From Verrucomicrobiota bacterium (GTDB lineage Bacteria; Chlamydiota; Chlamydiia; Chlamydiales; Rhabdochlamydiaceae), in the NCBI GenBank assembly GCA_018240015.1, contig JAFEGJ010000001.1, positions 364,250 through 428,249 of the forward strand: a DNA stretch of 64,000 nucleotides, in the 5' to 3' direction. Shown in pieces: positions 62,888 to 64,000 of this stretch. Made by a program: the position numbers and the translations under genes. The notes beneath the pieces are model-generated. The model did no database searches, was not told the origin of the DNA, and was given only the letters and a program-made list of their open reading frames with translations. Numbering within the stretch: position 1 is the first letter of the stretch; every line of letters starts with the position of its first letter.

Positions 62888-63184
62888 CTAAACGTCGGTA
62901 AGATCTAGAAACTCTTCAAGTTCATCCAAAAAAGGAACAACGTCCGTTTTTCCTTTTGTGTTTAACCCTTCTTCGATTTGACGGAGGAGTTTTTGGATAG
63001 GATAAACTTCTTGGTAATGTTTGTTTAGCTCTTGCTTCAACAACCAAAAGAACGAATGGATCTGTTGCTCTGATTTGGTAAGGGGAATAGCTTCTGGCTG
63101 CGCAGGTACCATATCACCTAGCTCAGTGGTAACGGCACTACTGGCTTTTTTGCCGAAAAAGCTTTCTACATAGAGCTCTTCCAT
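62888..63184 (-). CDS. Hypothetical 98-aa protein in T6SS operon
   Basis: Not recognised. Acidic and mostly helical, with SEQQIHSFFWLLKQELNKHY then PIQKLLRQIEEGLNT and a C-terminal FLDELEEFLDLTDV. The ATG follows the tssL stop with no gap (TAG-ATG), so translation is coupled. No signal peptide or membrane segment. The position directly after tssL is occupied in other systems by small accessory subunits, but I see no homology. Confidence 0.6.
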   Translation of the reverse strand: MEELYVESFFGKKASSAVTTELGDMVPAQPEAIPLTKSEQQIHSFFWLLKQELNKHYQEVYPIQKLLRQIEEGLNTKGKTDVVPFLDELEEFLDLTDV

Positions 63185-63802
63185 CTAACCCCCTAAGTTG
63201 GAGAATACATAAAGAGCCATATAGAGAACTCCAAAGAGAAGGGTTGCAAAGCCGTAATAGTGCCATGCCTTAAAGCCCGTTTTTGCAGGCTCTATTTGCT
63301 CGTGAACTACAGGTTTAGCATGAGAAGTGGAAACGGGGATTTTATCTTTGAGAAGTTCGATATATTTATGGAGCTGTGTTTTAGAGTCGCGGTATTTTCC
63401 TTGGAAGCCTCTTTTCAGGACATAGTAGAAGACTTCATAGACAAGAGAGGGGATGGCCGGATTATCTAAGATGTCATCGATGGTTTTGAAAAAGACTTCA
63501 CCGGCGGTATAGGCCGAATAGAAATCTTTTTGCAGAGGAGCCCACCGTACTTTCAGGTGGTTGTAGTCATAGGCCTGCATCTGTTCATCGACGCCAGCAA
63601 CGAGAGCAAAGAGGACAAGGGATGCATAATCTTTACCTAATTTTTGTTCCAATCCAACTTTTATTTGCTCTAAAGTATTAGCGATTTTTTTGCGGCAATT
63701 TTCCATGGACTCGGGCGTAATAGAGGCTTTTCCAAAGAGGGTTCTTTCTTGATCAATCTCATTGAGATAAAAAGAAATGTCCTGCCAATGCTGAAAGTTC
63801 AT
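63185..63802 (-). CDS. tssL: Type VI secretion membrane protein TssL (DotU-like)
   Basis: Protein of 205 aa. The cytosolic domain has the DotU core YASLVLFALVAGVDEQMQAY (about 62; V-D-E of the conserved A-x-D-E pattern), then HLKVRWAPLQKDFYSAYTAG, EVFFKTIDDILDN and VYEVFYYVLKRGFQGKYRD (about 115-135), the family signature. A single C-terminal transmembrane helix follows (about 180-202; FATLLFGVLYMALYVFSNL). This is the tail-anchored TssL topology, and it would pair with TssM and TssJ encoded 10 kb away on the other strand. Confidence 0.88.
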   Translation of the reverse strand: MNFQHWQDISFYLNEIDQERTLFGKASITPESMENCRKKIANTLEQIKVGLEQKLGKDYASLVLFALVAGVDEQMQAYDYNHLKVRWAPLQKDFYSAYTAGEVFFKTIDDILDNPAIPSLVYEVFYYVLKRGFQGKYRDSKTQLHKYIELLKDKIPVSTSHAKPVVHEQIEPAKTGFKAWHYYGFATLLFGVLYMALYVFSNLGG

Positions 63803-64000
63803 AGTCTTTTCCTTGTTTTAGGATCAGAGGTTTTTTGATTTGAGGGAAGTGGACAATAGTTTCAATTTCAAAATGGGGGAGCCAGCTGCTGAGCATTCTA
63901 TTGATGTACTTGAAAAATAAAACGACAGCTTCCCATCTTTGCCCATTCCAGTCTTTTAAGAAAAATTCGTATTCAATTACGGAGCTGAAGTTCTTTTGGT
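63759..64000 (-). CDS. C-terminal fragment of a T6SS protein, TssF-like (partial)
   Basis: Open frame from the window edge to the stop at 63759, overlapping the tssL start by 44 bases. The visible about 79 residues contain SSVIEYEFFLKDWNGQRWEA and VVLFFKYINRMLSSWLPHFE. The pattern of a strand, then a hydrophobic helix before a conserved aromatic/Pro end, suggests the C-terminus of TssF. TssK, often adjacent to tssL, is the alternative. The rest of the gene is outside the window. Confidence 0.45.
   Translation of the reverse strand, partial: QKNFSSVIEYEFFLKDWNGQRWEAVVLFFKYINRMLSSWLPHFEIETIVHFPQIKKPLILKQGKDYELSALAGHFFLSQ

Overview
The window looks like a piece of an environmental (amoeba-associated) Chlamydiae chromosome. 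Four things in the sequence suggest this. The type III secretion genes run sctJ, an unnamed gene, sctL, sctR, sctS, sctT, which is the order of the C. trachomatis CT559-CT564 block. There are tandem MOMP-like/Lpg1974-like outer-membrane porins, an F-box gene of the kind carried by amoeba-associated chlamydiae, and an inverse-autotransporter barrel fused to a right-handed beta-helix. No rRNA or plasmid gene is present, so genus cannot be fixed. All assignments come from reading motifs, not from database searches.

Layout. 0-6.6 kb: 3' part of groEL, a secreted inositol-monophosphatase-like protein, two small coupled ORFs, the trkA-trkH potassium uptake pair, tRNA-Arg(ACG) and a metallo-beta-lactamase-fold hydrolase. 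6.6-7.2 kb: a 0.5-kb imperfect palindrome between convergent genes. 7.2-20.8 kb: conserved and housekeeping genes (M16-like protein, membrane sulfatase, lipase-like protein, DUF4143 ATPase, HAD phosphatase, inverse autotransporter, enolase, NYN ribonuclease, SpoU methyltransferase, kinase-like protein, CCA-adding enzyme). Two non-coding structures lie here: a promoter-hairpin-terminator unit at 17.05 kb and a second long palindrome at 17.9 kb. 20.8-21.9 kb: a HEPN/MNT-type gene pair with a double inverted-repeat operator. 22-29.9 kb: mutL, an M24 peptidase and a histidine kinase overlapping in series, then a pseudopilin pair, an M48-type protease and a choloylglycine-hydrolase-like enzyme. 29.9-34.4 kb: the sufBCDS iron-sulfur assembly operon. 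34.4-36.8 kb: two paralogous porins, each with its own promoter and terminator. 37-43.3 kb: the type III secretion operon, directly preceded by two LPS-type glycosyltransferases. 43.5-51 kb: an autotransporter-type barrel, then four unrecognised AT-rich membrane/coiled-coil proteins with the look of inclusion-membrane or effector proteins.

51.3-64 kb is the most unusual part: a type VI secretion (T6SS-like) locus that runs off the right edge. The + strand carries tssM, tssJ, a degenerate adenylate-forming (ANL) protein and a T4-lysozyme-like (GH24) protein. The - strand, read toward these, carries the end of a tssF-like gene, tssL, a 98-aa protein, a DUF2251-like protein, a PAAR-like protein with a C-terminal PD-(D/E)XK nuclease domain, a DUF4304-like candidate immunity protein, tssA and tssG. 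The two arms meet at a broken F-box gene. The natural reading is a membrane complex (TssJLM), baseplate parts (TssF/G), a sheath-assembly cap protein (TssA) and at least one nuclease effector-immunity pair, with the lysozyme as a second effector or a spike-associated enzyme. The sheath, tube and ClpV genes would have to lie to the right of the window or elsewhere.
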